This document shows, one piece after another, positions 16,421 to 24,727 of a stretch of DNA of 64,000 nucleotides. The DNA is taken from the NCBI GenBank assembly GCA_965262605.1, contig CBDHFN010000003.1:496001-560000 (forward strand). Reading direction: 5' to 3'. Position 1 is the stretch's first letter; every line of letters starts with the position of its first letter. The notes below the pieces were generated by a model. That model had not been told where the DNA came from. It saw nothing but the letters and a program-made list of their open reading frames with translations, and ran no database searches. The position numbers and the translations under genes were made by a program. Origin of the DNA: CBDHFN01 sp965262605 (GTDB lineage: Bacteria > Pseudomonadota > Alphaproteobacteria > JASGCL01).

Positions 16421-17296
16421 ACTAATTTTAAACTTATCTTCAAATGCAATTGGTTGCACGGGTGAATTAAATATAAATTTTGGGGCGGGCATTCCCTTAA
16501 AAATCTTATTATTTATTTTATAAATATTACCCGCTTCTTGATTAACATCATGAATTTGCTGATAATCCCAAGCCGAAGTTATATATAAATCTGCAAAATT
16601 TTCGCCACCCGCAACCATGCCCGTCGTATGGGGCGTATTAAGCGCAAAATCTTCAAGTATTTGGGCGTGATAATTATATGCCGTAATGCCCCAGCCCTGC
16701 CATTTTGCCACCCATAAATTGTCATTATTTGCCATTAACGCAACAGGATAGCCGTCCTTTTGCCGAAATTTAGCAAAAATTTGCGGGTTTGTAATTTCAT
16801 GGCTTTCGCGGTTAAAATCAGCCTGCATAATATTTTTATTATTTAATTGCGTATAAAAAACTTGCTTGGCATCGGGGCTAAACGCCATTGCCGTTAAATT
16901 TTCAATGCGCCAATCCAAAATTGTGATAAAATTCTGACGCAAAAGATACGCATCGCCCTCAATCGTGGTCATTATACAAGCGCCATTTGGATCAATTACC
17001 GCAAAGCTTAGGGGATTTTTAGAAAAATTCTGATTCGGGTTGGCAATTATTTCATTATCACGCATGGATAAAATTGCGGCACCATGCGTCAAAATAATTA
17101 AGAATTTCGCATCATCAATATGAAACATGGCATTGATTTTTTTTGGCAAGATTTTTTGCCAATTAATGCCTTCGCGATGAAAGCAAATGCTGTTTTTGGC
17201 TTTATCAAGCCATATAAGACTTTGGGTTGATTCTATCCAAATCGGGTTAAACCCATATTGGTTGCGACTTTTGATAAATGATTCAAGATAACCCAT
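16391..17296 (-). CDS. SMP-30/gluconolactonase/LRE-family protein
   Basis: 301 residues with a six-bladed beta-propeller pattern: GFNPIWIESTQSLIWLDKAK, NLTAMAFSPDAKQVFYTQ, QKDGYPVALMANNDNLWVAKWQGWGITAYN (split here for brevity) and LYITSAWD. The family includes gluconolactonases and regucalcin-like lactonases with one divalent metal. The normally acidic DG in the -DGxPDGM- motif appears as DGYPVAL, so a metal-binding Asp may be replaced; activity is uncertain. It ends 30 nt inside the convergent ATP-grasp gene and lies 15 nt downstream of DUF1467. Confidence 0.75.
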   Translation of the reverse strand: MGYLESFIKSRNQYGFNPIWIESTQSLIWLDKAKNSICFHREGINWQKILPKKINAMFHIDDAKFLIILTHGAAILSMRDNEIIANPNQNFSKNPLSFAVIDPNGACIMTTIEGDAYLLRQNFITILDWRIENLTAMAFSPDAKQVFYTQLNNKNIMQADFNRESHEITNPQIFAKFRQKDGYPVALMANNDNLWVAKWQGWGITAYNYHAQILEDFALNTPHTTGMVAGGENFADLYITSAWDYQQIHDVNQEAGNIYKINNKIFKGMPAPKFIFNSPVQPIAFEDKFKISLNQNIRAVS

Positions 17297-17311
17297 TTTG
17301 CACCTTTGTTT

Positions 17312-17542
17312 TTAAGTTTTCGCTTGCAGATAATTTAATAAAAAATAAACAATAATTGTGAAAATCGCCGATAAGCCTAAGCTTATCGCAAATTTTATCC
17401 CTAATCTTGGATTTTCGGGCGCGGATGCGGCGTGTCCTTGCGGAATTTCTTGGGGTGGCAATGGCTTAAAAAAAGGCAAAACCATAATGAAAAATATAAA
17501 TTCCGCCGAAAAAAAAGTTACAAAAATTTGCGCGATGGTCAT
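17312..17542 (-). CDS. DUF1467 small membrane protein
   Basis: 76 residues with two membrane helices (about 5-24 and 50-72) joined by a Pro-rich loop (PFFKPLPPQEIPQGHAASAPEN). This matches DUF1467, an alphaproteobacterial family usually encoded directly downstream of methylmalonyl-CoA epimerase, as here (overlap of 4 nt). Function unknown. Confidence 0.85.
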   Translation of the reverse strand: MTIAQIFVTFFSAEFIFFIMVLPFFKPLPPQEIPQGHAASAPENPRLGIKFAISLGLSAIFTIIVYFLLNYLQAKT

Positions 17543-17949
17543 GATGGCACTTGCTCCAATTCAATTAACGAACCATTGAAATCCTTGGGGTGCAAGAACA
17601 CAACTAAATTGCCATGCGCCCCAATTTTCGCCGTGCCATCACCCAAAATGCGATAGCCCATTTCGCTGACTTTTTGGCTAGCTTCGTGAATATCATGGAC
17701 TTCATAACAAATATGATGAATACCCCCTTGCGGATTTTTGCTTAAAAAATTAGCAATCGGCGAATTTTCACCCAAAGGGTGCAATAATTCAATTTTGCAA
17801 TTTGGCAATTCCACAAAAACAACGAAAACCCCGTGGTCTTCTTGCGCTAAAGCTTGGGAAACTTTTGCGCCAAATAAATTGCGATATTGCGCCGCCGATT
17901 TTTCTAAATCTGGCACTGCGATGGCAACATGGTTTAATCTTCCAATCAT
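17539..17949 (-). CDS. mce: Methylmalonyl-CoA epimerase
   Basis: 136 residues with the vicinal-oxygen-chelate fold: GRLNHVAIAVPDLEKSA supplies the first metal His, GIHHICYEVHDI the second, and HPKDFNGSLIELEQV the terminal Glu. It converts (2S)- to (2R)-methylmalonyl-CoA in propionyl-CoA breakdown; the next enzyme, methylmalonyl-CoA mutase, needs cobalamin, for which four genes lie at 53-57 kb. The order mce-DUF1467 is conserved in Alphaproteobacteria. Confidence 0.93.
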   Translation of the reverse strand: MIGRLNHVAIAVPDLEKSAAQYRNLFGAKVSQALAQEDHGVFVVFVELPNCKIELLHPLGENSPIANFLSKNPQGGIHHICYEVHDIHEASQKVSEMGYRILGDGTAKIGAHGNLVVFLHPKDFNGSLIELEQVPS

Positions 17950-18041
17950 ATTTTTCTTTTCTTTATTTATATTGACATTAATCTTAATTTCTATTATACT
18001 TTATTTTGCAAAAAACACAAGAATATTTAATTAGGATATTA

Positions 18042-19175
18042 ATGAATCGGCGAAAAATTATTACCCATGCCTCTAAAAGCGTTTTAGTTTCTACAATTGC
18101 CTTGGCATGTCCGTATATCAGCGCGGCGCAAACGACTAAAACCTTGGCAAAAGTAAAATTATTTCTGCCCGAACGATTAATTTCCGATGAATTTTTCACC
18201 AAATTTTACGAATTAACCAAAATAGAAGTTGAGCGGCTTTATTATGCGAATTTCAGAAACCTTAATGAGCGAATTTTTAATTTTATTGAGGGTGATTTAG
18301 ATTTAGTTATTTTGCCTTCGGAATATGTCTATGCCCTTGCTGATTTGGGATTTACCCGTCCTTTGCTTAAAGATAATTTAGTTGAAACAGCCATGTATCC
18401 AGAATTTAATAATTTTGAAGGCATTATATATAAAAACACGAAACATGCGGCTTTATTTGGATTTGACGCCTATGGTGCAGTTTTTGATTTAACGCAATTT
18501 CCAATTAGCCGCAAAACTAATTTAGCAACTTTAATTGATTCTTCTTGGGATAATTCCTATGCTATTGCCAATGATCCCTTAGTAGTTTTTGGTTTATTGG
18601 CGCAAATTCAAGGCGTTAAGGCAAATTATGATTGGGACGATGCTACTTGGGAAAAAATGCAAGTTGGCATAACGAAATTTTTCAAAAATACAATCCATAA
18701 AGGTCTTAAAGTTGAAGCCGCCGAGGAGCTGATGTTTCAAGCCAAAGTAAAATTAACGCTGGGCATTGGGCAAAGTAGCGTGGCTGATTTAATTAAACGC
18801 AAACGAAAAGCCTTTAATTATATCGGCGATGCTGGCGGCATGGTAAGGGGTATCGCCTTAACCGTGTCAAAATATACAAGACAAGAAGAATTTTGCAATA
18901 TTTTCATTACCACCATGAATTCGGCGCGCGTGCAATCATTGTTATTTCAAGATAGTTATTTTCGCTATAACCCCATTAATAAAGTTTTTTGGAATAAATT
19001 AACCGAAAGCGGGCAAGATGTTGTCTTGTGGCGTGGTATGGCGGATAATGCGTTGCAATCAAATATTTTATCGTTAATGCAAAAGGGGCAATTAAGCCCC
19101 GTTATATATCCGCGCAATCCATCACGGTTAAAAATTGATGAATATTGGAAAACACTGACACAAAATAAAACATAA
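18042..19175 (+). CDS. Periplasmic solute-binding protein, spermidine/putrescine-like
   Basis: 377 residues from ATG 18042 (AGGA 7 nt upstream). The N-terminus MNRRKIITHASKSVLVSTIA has a twin-Arg and a hydrophobic core, so export may be Tat-like or Sec-dependent. The mature part follows the PotD/PotF type-2 binding fold (DLDLVILPSEYVYALADLGF, WDNSYAIANDPLVVFGLLAQ, KRKAFNYIGDAGGMVRGIALTV). A binding protein is missing from the potABC-type operon at 21.8-24.5 kb, and this is the nearest candidate. Ligand is inferred. thyA follows after 12 nt. Confidence 0.72.
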   Translation: MNRRKIITHASKSVLVSTIALACPYISAAQTTKTLAKVKLFLPERLISDEFFTKFYELTKIEVERLYYANFRNLNERIFNFIEGDLDLVILPSEYVYALADLGFTRPLLKDNLVETAMYPEFNNFEGIIYKNTKHAALFGFDAYGAVFDLTQFPISRKTNLATLIDSSWDNSYAIANDPLVVFGLLAQIQGVKANYDWDDATWEKMQVGITKFFKNTIHKGLKVEAAEELMFQAKVKLTLGIGQSSVADLIKRKRKAFNYIGDAGGMVRGIALTVSKYTRQEEFCNIFITTMNSARVQSLLFQDSYFRYNPINKVFWNKLTESGQDVVLWRGMADNALQSNILSLMQKGQLSPVIYPRNPSRLKIDEYWKTLTQNKT

Positions 19176-19187
19176 ATTAGGCTAATA

Positions 19188-19982
19188 ATGCAACAATATT
19201 TGGATTTATTAAACGACATATACGAAAACGGTATGGTGCGTCATGACAGAACAGGCACCGGCACACGGGCGTTATTTGCCAGACAATTAAAATTTGATTT
19301 ACGCGAAAATTTTCCACTTATTACCACCAAAAAATTATTTATCCCTGCTATAATCCATGAATTACTATGGTTTTTATCGGGCAGTAGTAATTTAAATTAC
19401 CTGCATCAACATAATATTACTATTTGGGACGAATGGGCGGATGAAAATGGCGATTTAGGACCAATTTACGGCGTGCAATGGCGCAATTGGCAAGATGCGC
19501 AAGGCAATAAACACGACCAAATCAGCCAATTAATTAATGATATTACCCATCATCCGCAATCGCGGCGCTTAATAGTTTCGGCATGGAATGTCGGGGAATT
19601 AGCCAAAATGGCGTTGCCGCCATGCCATGCGTTCATGCAGTTTTTTGTCCATGATGGGTATTTATCGTGCCAATTATATCAACGAAGTGCCGATATTTTC
19701 TTAGGGGTGCCGTTTAATATTGCGTCATATAGTCTTTTAACCGCCATGCTTGCCCAAGTATGCGATTTAAAACCGCATGAATTTATTTTGACGCTGGGCG
19801 ATGTGCATTTATACAATAATCACCGCGACCAAGCCATCATGCAGTTGAGCCGTGCGCCCATGGCTTTATGCCAATTGCAATTAAATAATAGGGTTAAAAA
19901 TATTTTTGAATTTACAATTGACGATATTAAATTTGTTAATTACCATGCGCACCCAAGCATTAAAGCCCCAATTGCAGTATAA
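19188..19982 (+). CDS. thyA: Thymidylate synthase
   Basis: 264 residues, exactly the usual ThyA length. The nucleophile is C146 in ALPPCHAFMQF; RHDRTGTGTRALFA, WDEWADENGDLGPIYG and QRSADIFLGVPFNIASYS are standard ThyA blocks, and the C-terminus ends KAPIAV. It makes dTMP from dUMP with methylene-THF, producing DHF that FolA (overlapping, next gene) recycles. The stop overlaps the folA start (TAATG). Confidence 0.97.
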   Translation: MQQYLDLLNDIYENGMVRHDRTGTGTRALFARQLKFDLRENFPLITTKKLFIPAIIHELLWFLSGSSNLNYLHQHNITIWDEWADENGDLGPIYGVQWRNWQDAQGNKHDQISQLINDITHHPQSRRLIVSAWNVGELAKMALPPCHAFMQFFVHDGYLSCQLYQRSADIFLGVPFNIASYSLLTAMLAQVCDLKPHEFILTLGDVHLYNNHRDQAIMQLSRAPMALCQLQLNNRVKNIFEFTIDDIKFVNYHAHPSIKAPIAV

Positions 19983-20473
19983 TGGCTGAAATTTCCTTGA
20001 TTTTAGCGCGAAGTGCCAATAATGGCATTGGTTTTCAAAATAAATTGCCATGGCATTTGCCCCAAGATTTAAAATTATTTAAGGAAATTACCATGAATAC
20101 CACCATGGTAATGGGGCGCAAAACTTGGGATAGTTTGCCCAAACAACCCTTACCCCATCGCCAACATATTATTTTAACCCGTGATAAATCTTGGCATTTT
20201 GACCATGCGCAAGTCAGCGTAATTCATGATGTTCATGACATAATTCAACGAAACGGGGCTTTTATGGTAATTGGCGGTGCCGAAATTTTTAACATTTTTT
20301 ATCCCTTTGCCCATAAAATTTATTTAAGCCAAATTCATCAAGATTTCCCAAGTGATAGTTTTTTTTCATTTGATTTAACCAAAGATTTTAAAATTATCAG
20401 TCAGCAAGATTTCCCTGATGCTGATTATAATTTCAGCCATATTATTTATACAAAAACACCAAAAAAATCTTAA
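19982..20473 (+). CDS. folA: Dihydrofolate reductase
   Basis: 163 residues. ISLILARSANNGIGFQNKLPWHLPQDL is the DHFR N-terminus with the acidic active residue in PQDL, then MGRKTWDSLPKQPLPHRQHIILTR and VIGGAEIFNIF. It regenerates tetrahydrofolate for thyA, with which it is translationally coupled. The segments above are quoted only as family landmarks. Confidence 0.95.
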   Translation: MAEISLILARSANNGIGFQNKLPWHLPQDLKLFKEITMNTTMVMGRKTWDSLPKQPLPHRQHIILTRDKSWHFDHAQVSVIHDVHDIIQRNGAFMVIGGAEIFNIFYPFAHKIYLSQIHQDFPSDSFFSFDLTKDFKIISQQDFPDADYNFSHIIYTKTPKKS

Positions 20474-20530
20474 TAATCATTAAAAAGTCGTTTTTCTTAT
20501 GGTATTAATTAATTTTTAATATATGATAAT

Positions 20531-21742
20531 ATGATGAATGATAATTTTTCCCAACTTATTACCCAGCAATTAAACGCAATTAAATCCCAAGGGCGTTATA
20601 GAATTTTTGCAAATTTATTGCGACAAAAATCAAAATTTCCGCGGGCTATTTACCGCCCAGATAATAATTGCGCGCCGCGTGAAGTAATAATTTGGTGTTC
20701 CAATGATTATTTAGGAATGGGGCAAAATCAATCTGTCATTGATGCCATGACCAAGGCGTTAAATATTTCTGGTTCTGGGGCGGGTGGCACGCGCAATATC
20801 AGCGGCAATCATCATTATATTGTGGAATTAGAAAAAAAACTGGCAAAATTTCACGAAAAATCGGCAAGTTTAGTTTTCTCTTCGGGATATGTTGCCAATC
20901 AAACCAGCCTTGAAGTGTTAATAAGCAAGACTGATTCTTATATTTTTTCGGACAGCCTAAACCATAATTCTATGATAAGCGGTATTCGCCAAGGTAATCT
21001 TGGCACGAACAAGCCTAAATTTATTTTTGAGCATAATAATATGGATATTTTGGCGGGGCAATTACAATCTGTGCCCATTGATGCGCCGAAAATTATTGCT
21101 TTTGAATCGGTATATAGCATGGATGGGGCGTTTGGCAATATCGCAAAAATTACGCAATTAGCAAAAAAATATAACGCCATTACATACTGCGACGAAGTGC
21201 ATGCCATTGGCTTATATGGCGATAGCGGCGCAGGTGTTGCCCAGCAATTGGGGTTAATGAATGAAATTGATATTATTCAAGGCACTTTGGGTAAATCAGT
21301 CGGGTTAATGGGTGGTTATATCGCCGCTGATGCGCAAATTATTGATTTTGTCCGCAGTTTTGGCGCGGGTTTTATATTTACCACAACCATACCGCCCCAT
21401 GTTGCTGCGGGCGCGAATCAATCTTTGGACTTAATCGCTGATATGCAGCATGAACGGCAATTAATTTTAAATAATGCCCAATATATTCGCGATTTTTGCG
21501 CAAAAAATGCGATTCAATATATTGACGGGCAAAGCCATATCGTGCCGATTTTAATCAATGATGCCTTGCGATGCAAAGAAATAAGCGCAAGGTTGCTCAA
21601 TGAATTTAATATTTTTGTGCAACCGATTAATTACCCCACTGTGCCCCAAGGCACGGAACGATTGCGCATTACAAATTCACCATTTCATAGCCAACAAATG
21701 ATTGATGAATTATGTTCGGCGTTAAAAATTTGTTTATCTTAA
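20531..21742 (+). CDS. hemA: 5-aminolevulinate synthase
   Basis: 403 residues, fold-type I PLP enzyme. GRYRIFANLLRQKSKFPRAI is the ALAS N-terminus that separates it from the related 2-amino-3-ketobutyrate ligase. SGSGAGGTRNISGNHHYIV, YCDEVHAIGLYG and the PLP lysine K255 (GTLGKSVGLMGGY) are all present. It condenses glycine and succinyl-CoA, the C4 route of tetrapyrrole synthesis typical of Alphaproteobacteria, feeding heme and the cobalamin genes at 53-57 kb. No Shine-Dalgarno is visible; an ATG at 20534 is an equal alternative. Convergent with potA. Confidence 0.95.
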   Translation: MMNDNFSQLITQQLNAIKSQGRYRIFANLLRQKSKFPRAIYRPDNNCAPREVIIWCSNDYLGMGQNQSVIDAMTKALNISGSGAGGTRNISGNHHYIVELEKKLAKFHEKSASLVFSSGYVANQTSLEVLISKTDSYIFSDSLNHNSMISGIRQGNLGTNKPKFIFEHNNMDILAGQLQSVPIDAPKIIAFESVYSMDGAFGNIAKITQLAKKYNAITYCDEVHAIGLYGDSGAGVAQQLGLMNEIDIIQGTLGKSVGLMGGYIAADAQIIDFVRSFGAGFIFTTTIPPHVAAGANQSLDLIADMQHERQLILNNAQYIRDFCAKNAIQYIDGQSHIVPILINDALRCKEISARLLNEFNIFVQPINYPTVPQGTERLRITNSPFHSQQMIDELCSALKICLS

Positions 21743-21778
21743 AAAATCCCAAATAAACTGGGGAATCAGGCATAAATT

Positions 21779-22855
21779 TTATACTGGCAAAACTACCAAA
21801 GATTTTACATCCCAACCAACCGATATTTTAGCACCCACGGCGTGAATTTTGCGTCCCGCCGTGTTGCGCATGGATATGGAAATCGGTTTATCTAGCCCGT
21901 CCAATTTAACATCATAATAAGTTAAATCGCCATAATAATAAGTTTCGCTTATAACGCCTTCAAGCGATTCGTGGGTTTGAATCCCCGTATCAGTCAGCAC
22001 GCTAAATTGTTCGGGGCGAATGCCAACGCAAACGGCACCGCCATTGTGATTCGTCGGTTTCGCGACTTTTTTTGTGCCTAAGCCTTGAATTGTAATATCC
22101 AATTCATTGGCAGATTCGCGATTAATTTGGCAATTGAAAAAATTCATCGCGCCAATAAATTCGGCAACAAATCGCGAATTGGGCGTGGCATAAACAATTG
22201 GCGGGGCATCGGCTTGGGCGATTTTACCGCCAAACATCACGGCGATTCTGTCGGACAGGGTTAATGCTTCTTCTTGGTCGTGGGTAACCATGATGAAGGT
22301 AATACCCAAAGTTCGTTGTAAATTGCGCAATTCAACTTGCATCTGGTCGCGCAATTTTTTATCCAACGCTGATAAAGGTTCGTCAAGCAACATCACCCGC
22401 GGTTTCATTACCAAAGCGCGCGCCAAAGCCACCCTTTGGCGTTGTCCGCCCGATAATTCATGGGGTTTGCGCTTGCCAAGATGCCCTAAACTTACCATGT
22501 CAAGAGCTTCTTTCACGCGGTTATTGCGTTCGGTGGCGTCATTTTTGCGTAATCCATAACCAACATTGGCTTCAACTGATAAATGCGGAAATATCGCATA
22601 TGATTGAAACATCATTTTTGTCGGGCGCAAGTCAGGGGTAATATCTGCCATATCCACGCCATCAATGAATAAATGCCCCGAAGATGGTAGTTCAAACCCC
22701 GAAATAGTCCGAAGCAGCGTGGTTTTACCACAACCAGAGGGTCCTAATAAAGAGAAAAATTCCCCTTCGGCAATTTCTAAATTAATATTTTGTAAAGCGT
22801 GATATTCGCCAAAATATTTATTTAAATTTTGAATTGAAACAATAGTTTTTTTCAT
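21779..22855 (-). CDS. potA: Polyamine-type ABC transporter ATPase
   Basis: 358 residues. Walker A GPSGCGKT, FQSYAIFPHLSVEANVGYGL, signature LSGGQRQRVALARALV, Walker B MLLDEPLSALDKKLRDQMQ and switch THDQEEAL, followed by a C-terminal TOBE domain (VGIRPEQFSVL). This is the PotA/FbpC/CysA class; the partner permeases and the nearby aminotransferase favour polyamine uptake. First-transcribed permease is at 24523, so the ATPase is the last gene of the operon, separated by 1 nt from the second permease. Confidence 0.88.
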   Translation of the reverse strand: MKKTIVSIQNLNKYFGEYHALQNINLEIAEGEFFSLLGPSGCGKTTLLRTISGFELPSSGHLFIDGVDMADITPDLRPTKMMFQSYAIFPHLSVEANVGYGLRKNDATERNNRVKEALDMVSLGHLGKRKPHELSGGQRQRVALARALVMKPRVMLLDEPLSALDKKLRDQMQVELRNLQRTLGITFIMVTHDQEEALTLSDRIAVMFGGKIAQADAPPIVYATPNSRFVAEFIGAMNFFNCQINRESANELDITIQGLGTKKVAKPTNHNGGAVCVGIRPEQFSVLTDTGIQTHESLEGVISETYYYGDLTYYDVKLDGLDKPISISMRNTAGRKIHAVGAKISVGWDVKSLVVLPV

Positions 22856-22856
22856 T

Positions 22857-23666
22857 TTAGTCTCCGTATTGGGTGCCAGTTCGTTTAGCGTTGGTATATT
22901 TCACGGCTTCGGAGGCAAATAACAATACCAAAGACATTGCTAACATTACCGAACCAATCGCCAAAACATTGGGTAATTCAGCGGCAAATCGTAATTGCGA
23001 CCACATATAAATCGGTAAGGTGGTATCATTGCCGCTTAAGAAAAATGCTAAAATAAACTCGTCCATGGAAATCATCACCGATAAGACAAAACAAGAAAAA
23101 ATACCGGGCGCAACCAAGGGTAAAATCACCCGCCAAAAAGTCATAAAGCTATTTTCGCCCAAATCCGTTGATGCTTCTTCAAGGCTTTTGTCCAAGCCTT
23201 CAAACGCCCCCATCATAACTTGCAAACCATAGGGGGTGCAAATTAAAATATGCGAATAAATAATCGTTGTTAATGAAGTCACCCAACCAATTTTATTTAA
23301 TATCACCAAAAGACTTACCCCAATTAAGACTTCGGGCACCACGAGGGGTGATAAAATTAAAGTTGTCATAAGATTCTTGCCAGAAAATTCATAACGGGTA
23401 AGCGCCCGCGCCGCAAGCGTTGCCAAAAAAGTTGACACGGATGCCGCAATGAAGGCGACATAAATGCTGTTTTGCAATGCTTGCCAAACTGCGTCTTTTT
23501 TCCAAACTGATATATACCATTTTGTTGAAAATCCTTCAATCGGGAAGGTTGCCACCACCCCTTCGTTAAAGGAAAATACAGGAATTAATATTGATGGTGT
23601 AAATAACACGATTAAATAAATTATCGTATATAAAAATAAACTTGATTTTGCTAAATTATTTTTCAT
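22857..23666 (-). CDS. potC: Polyamine-type ABC transporter permease (PotC/PotI class)
   Basis: 269 residues, six membrane helices. The EAA loop contacting the ATPase reads EEASTDLGENSFMTFWRVILPL. VIYLIVLFTPSILIPVFSFN and GFSTKWYISVWKKDAVWQAL near the N-terminus are typical of PotC/PotI. Its start overlaps the previous permease stop. With PotA and PotB it forms the inner-membrane pore. Confidence 0.88.
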   Translation of the reverse strand: MKNNLAKSSLFLYTIIYLIVLFTPSILIPVFSFNEGVVATFPIEGFSTKWYISVWKKDAVWQALQNSIYVAFIAASVSTFLATLAARALTRYEFSGKNLMTTLILSPLVVPEVLIGVSLLVILNKIGWVTSLTTIIYSHILICTPYGLQVMMGAFEGLDKSLEEASTDLGENSFMTFWRVILPLVAPGIFSCFVLSVMISMDEFILAFFLSGNDTTLPIYMWSQLRFAAELPNVLAIGSVMLAMSLVLLFASEAVKYTNAKRTGTQYGD

Positions 23667-24523
23667 TATCGCACCGACCTTTTATATAAACCAACCAAGC
23701 CATAAATGACAACCACGCATAAAAATACCCAAATCGCCATAATAATCGCCAAAGCAGCCCCAAGGGGCCAGTTATTACCACCGGCAAAAAATACTTGAAT
23801 CATATTGGCAATCATCACACCATCTTTGCCGCCGACTAATTTAGGCGTGATATAATCGCCCACTGTGGGAATAAAAACTATCATAAATGCCGTAACAATA
23901 CCATTAACCGACAAAGGTAAAATCACCCGCGTGAAAGTATAAAATGGCGTATCGCCCAAGTCTTTTGATGCTTCAAGCAAAGTTCGGTCAATTTTTTCCA
24001 AGGCAACATAAATCGGTAAAATCGCAAAAGGGGCATAAGCATGCGCCAAGGTAATAATAACGGCATTCGTGTTATATAATAAGAAAGTTAAATGCTCCTC
24101 CGACCCCGTTAAATAAATATAAATAGAATCAAACAAGCCATTATAGCCAAGCATAATGCGCCAAGTAAATACCCGCAATAAATAGCTTGACCAAAAGGGA
24201 ATCGTGATAAGCAATAAATACATGCCCTTGCGATTGCCGCCATAAAATGAAATAAAATATGCAATCGGAAAAGCACTTAGCACCGTGAATAATGCCACGC
24301 TTAACGAAACATTTAACGACCTTGCATATAAAGTTAAATATAAGGGATTGGTTAATGCCTCTTTATAACTATCCAAATTCCAATTAGGCACAACGCTAAT
24401 AAAATCTTGTTGCCAAAAACTATATAATATAGTGGTAATTATCGGCACAATAATTAAAATAAAACAATAAAGGAAAGTAGGGCTTATCAGCCCATAACCA
24501 ATTAGATGCGGTTTGCGTATCAT
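23666..24523 (-). CDS. potB: Polyamine-type ABC transporter permease (PotB/PotH class)
   Basis: 285 residues from ATG 24523, chosen because AGGGGG lies 7 nt upstream; a further ATG at 24565 has none. Six helices; EAA loop LEASKDLGDTPFYTFTRVILPL; FLYCFILIIVPIITTILYSF and VNWNLDSYKEAL-like N-terminal region are PotB/PotH-like. First gene of the pot operon, divergent from the class III aminotransferase across a 204-bp region with a palindromic operator candidate. Confidence 0.88.
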   Translation of the reverse strand: MIRKPHLIGYGLISPTFLYCFILIIVPIITTILYSFWQQDFISVVPNWNLDSYKEALTNPLYLTLYARSLNVSLSVALFTVLSAFPIAYFISFYGGNRKGMYLLLITIPFWSSYLLRVFTWRIMLGYNGLFDSIYIYLTGSEEHLTFLLYNTNAVIITLAHAYAPFAILPIYVALEKIDRTLLEASKDLGDTPFYTFTRVILPLSVNGIVTAFMIVFIPTVGDYITPKLVGGKDGVMIANMIQVFFAGGNNWPLGAALAIIMAIWVFLCVVVIYGLVGLYKRSVR

Positions 24524-24691
24524 AAATCCCCCTGTATTTATATACAATAATATATTAATATTCATTAATCAATAAAAAAATTCATTATTTTACTTTATTT
24601 TAAATTATGATTTTTATGGGAATTTTTAAAATTATAGCATTGAAATTTATAGAAAAATTTTTGAAATTCAAGATTTCGGGAAAAAATATCC

Positions 24692-24722
24692 TTGACACAA
24701 AATGAATATTTGTATATTCATT
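24692..24722 (+). promoter_or_regulatory. Promoter and palindromic operator of the class III aminotransferase
   Basis: TTGACA (24692-24697) and TATATT (24713-24718) are 15 nt apart, a slightly short spacer. The perfect 9-bp inverted repeat AATGAATAT (24701-24709) / ATATTCATT (24714-24722), 4-nt loop, fills the spacer and covers the -10. This is typical of a repressor site. The ATG at 24728 is 9 nt after the -10, so the transcript is probably leaderless. Confidence 0.55.
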
Positions 24723-24727
24723 CATGT

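Noticed and set aside
21743..21778. TCCC...GGGGA between hemA and potA as a fourth copy of the upstream module or a terminator
   Set aside because: Only the right-arm string TGGGGAAT is shared; there is no shared core and no -35 box downstream, and the stem is only 4-5 bp.
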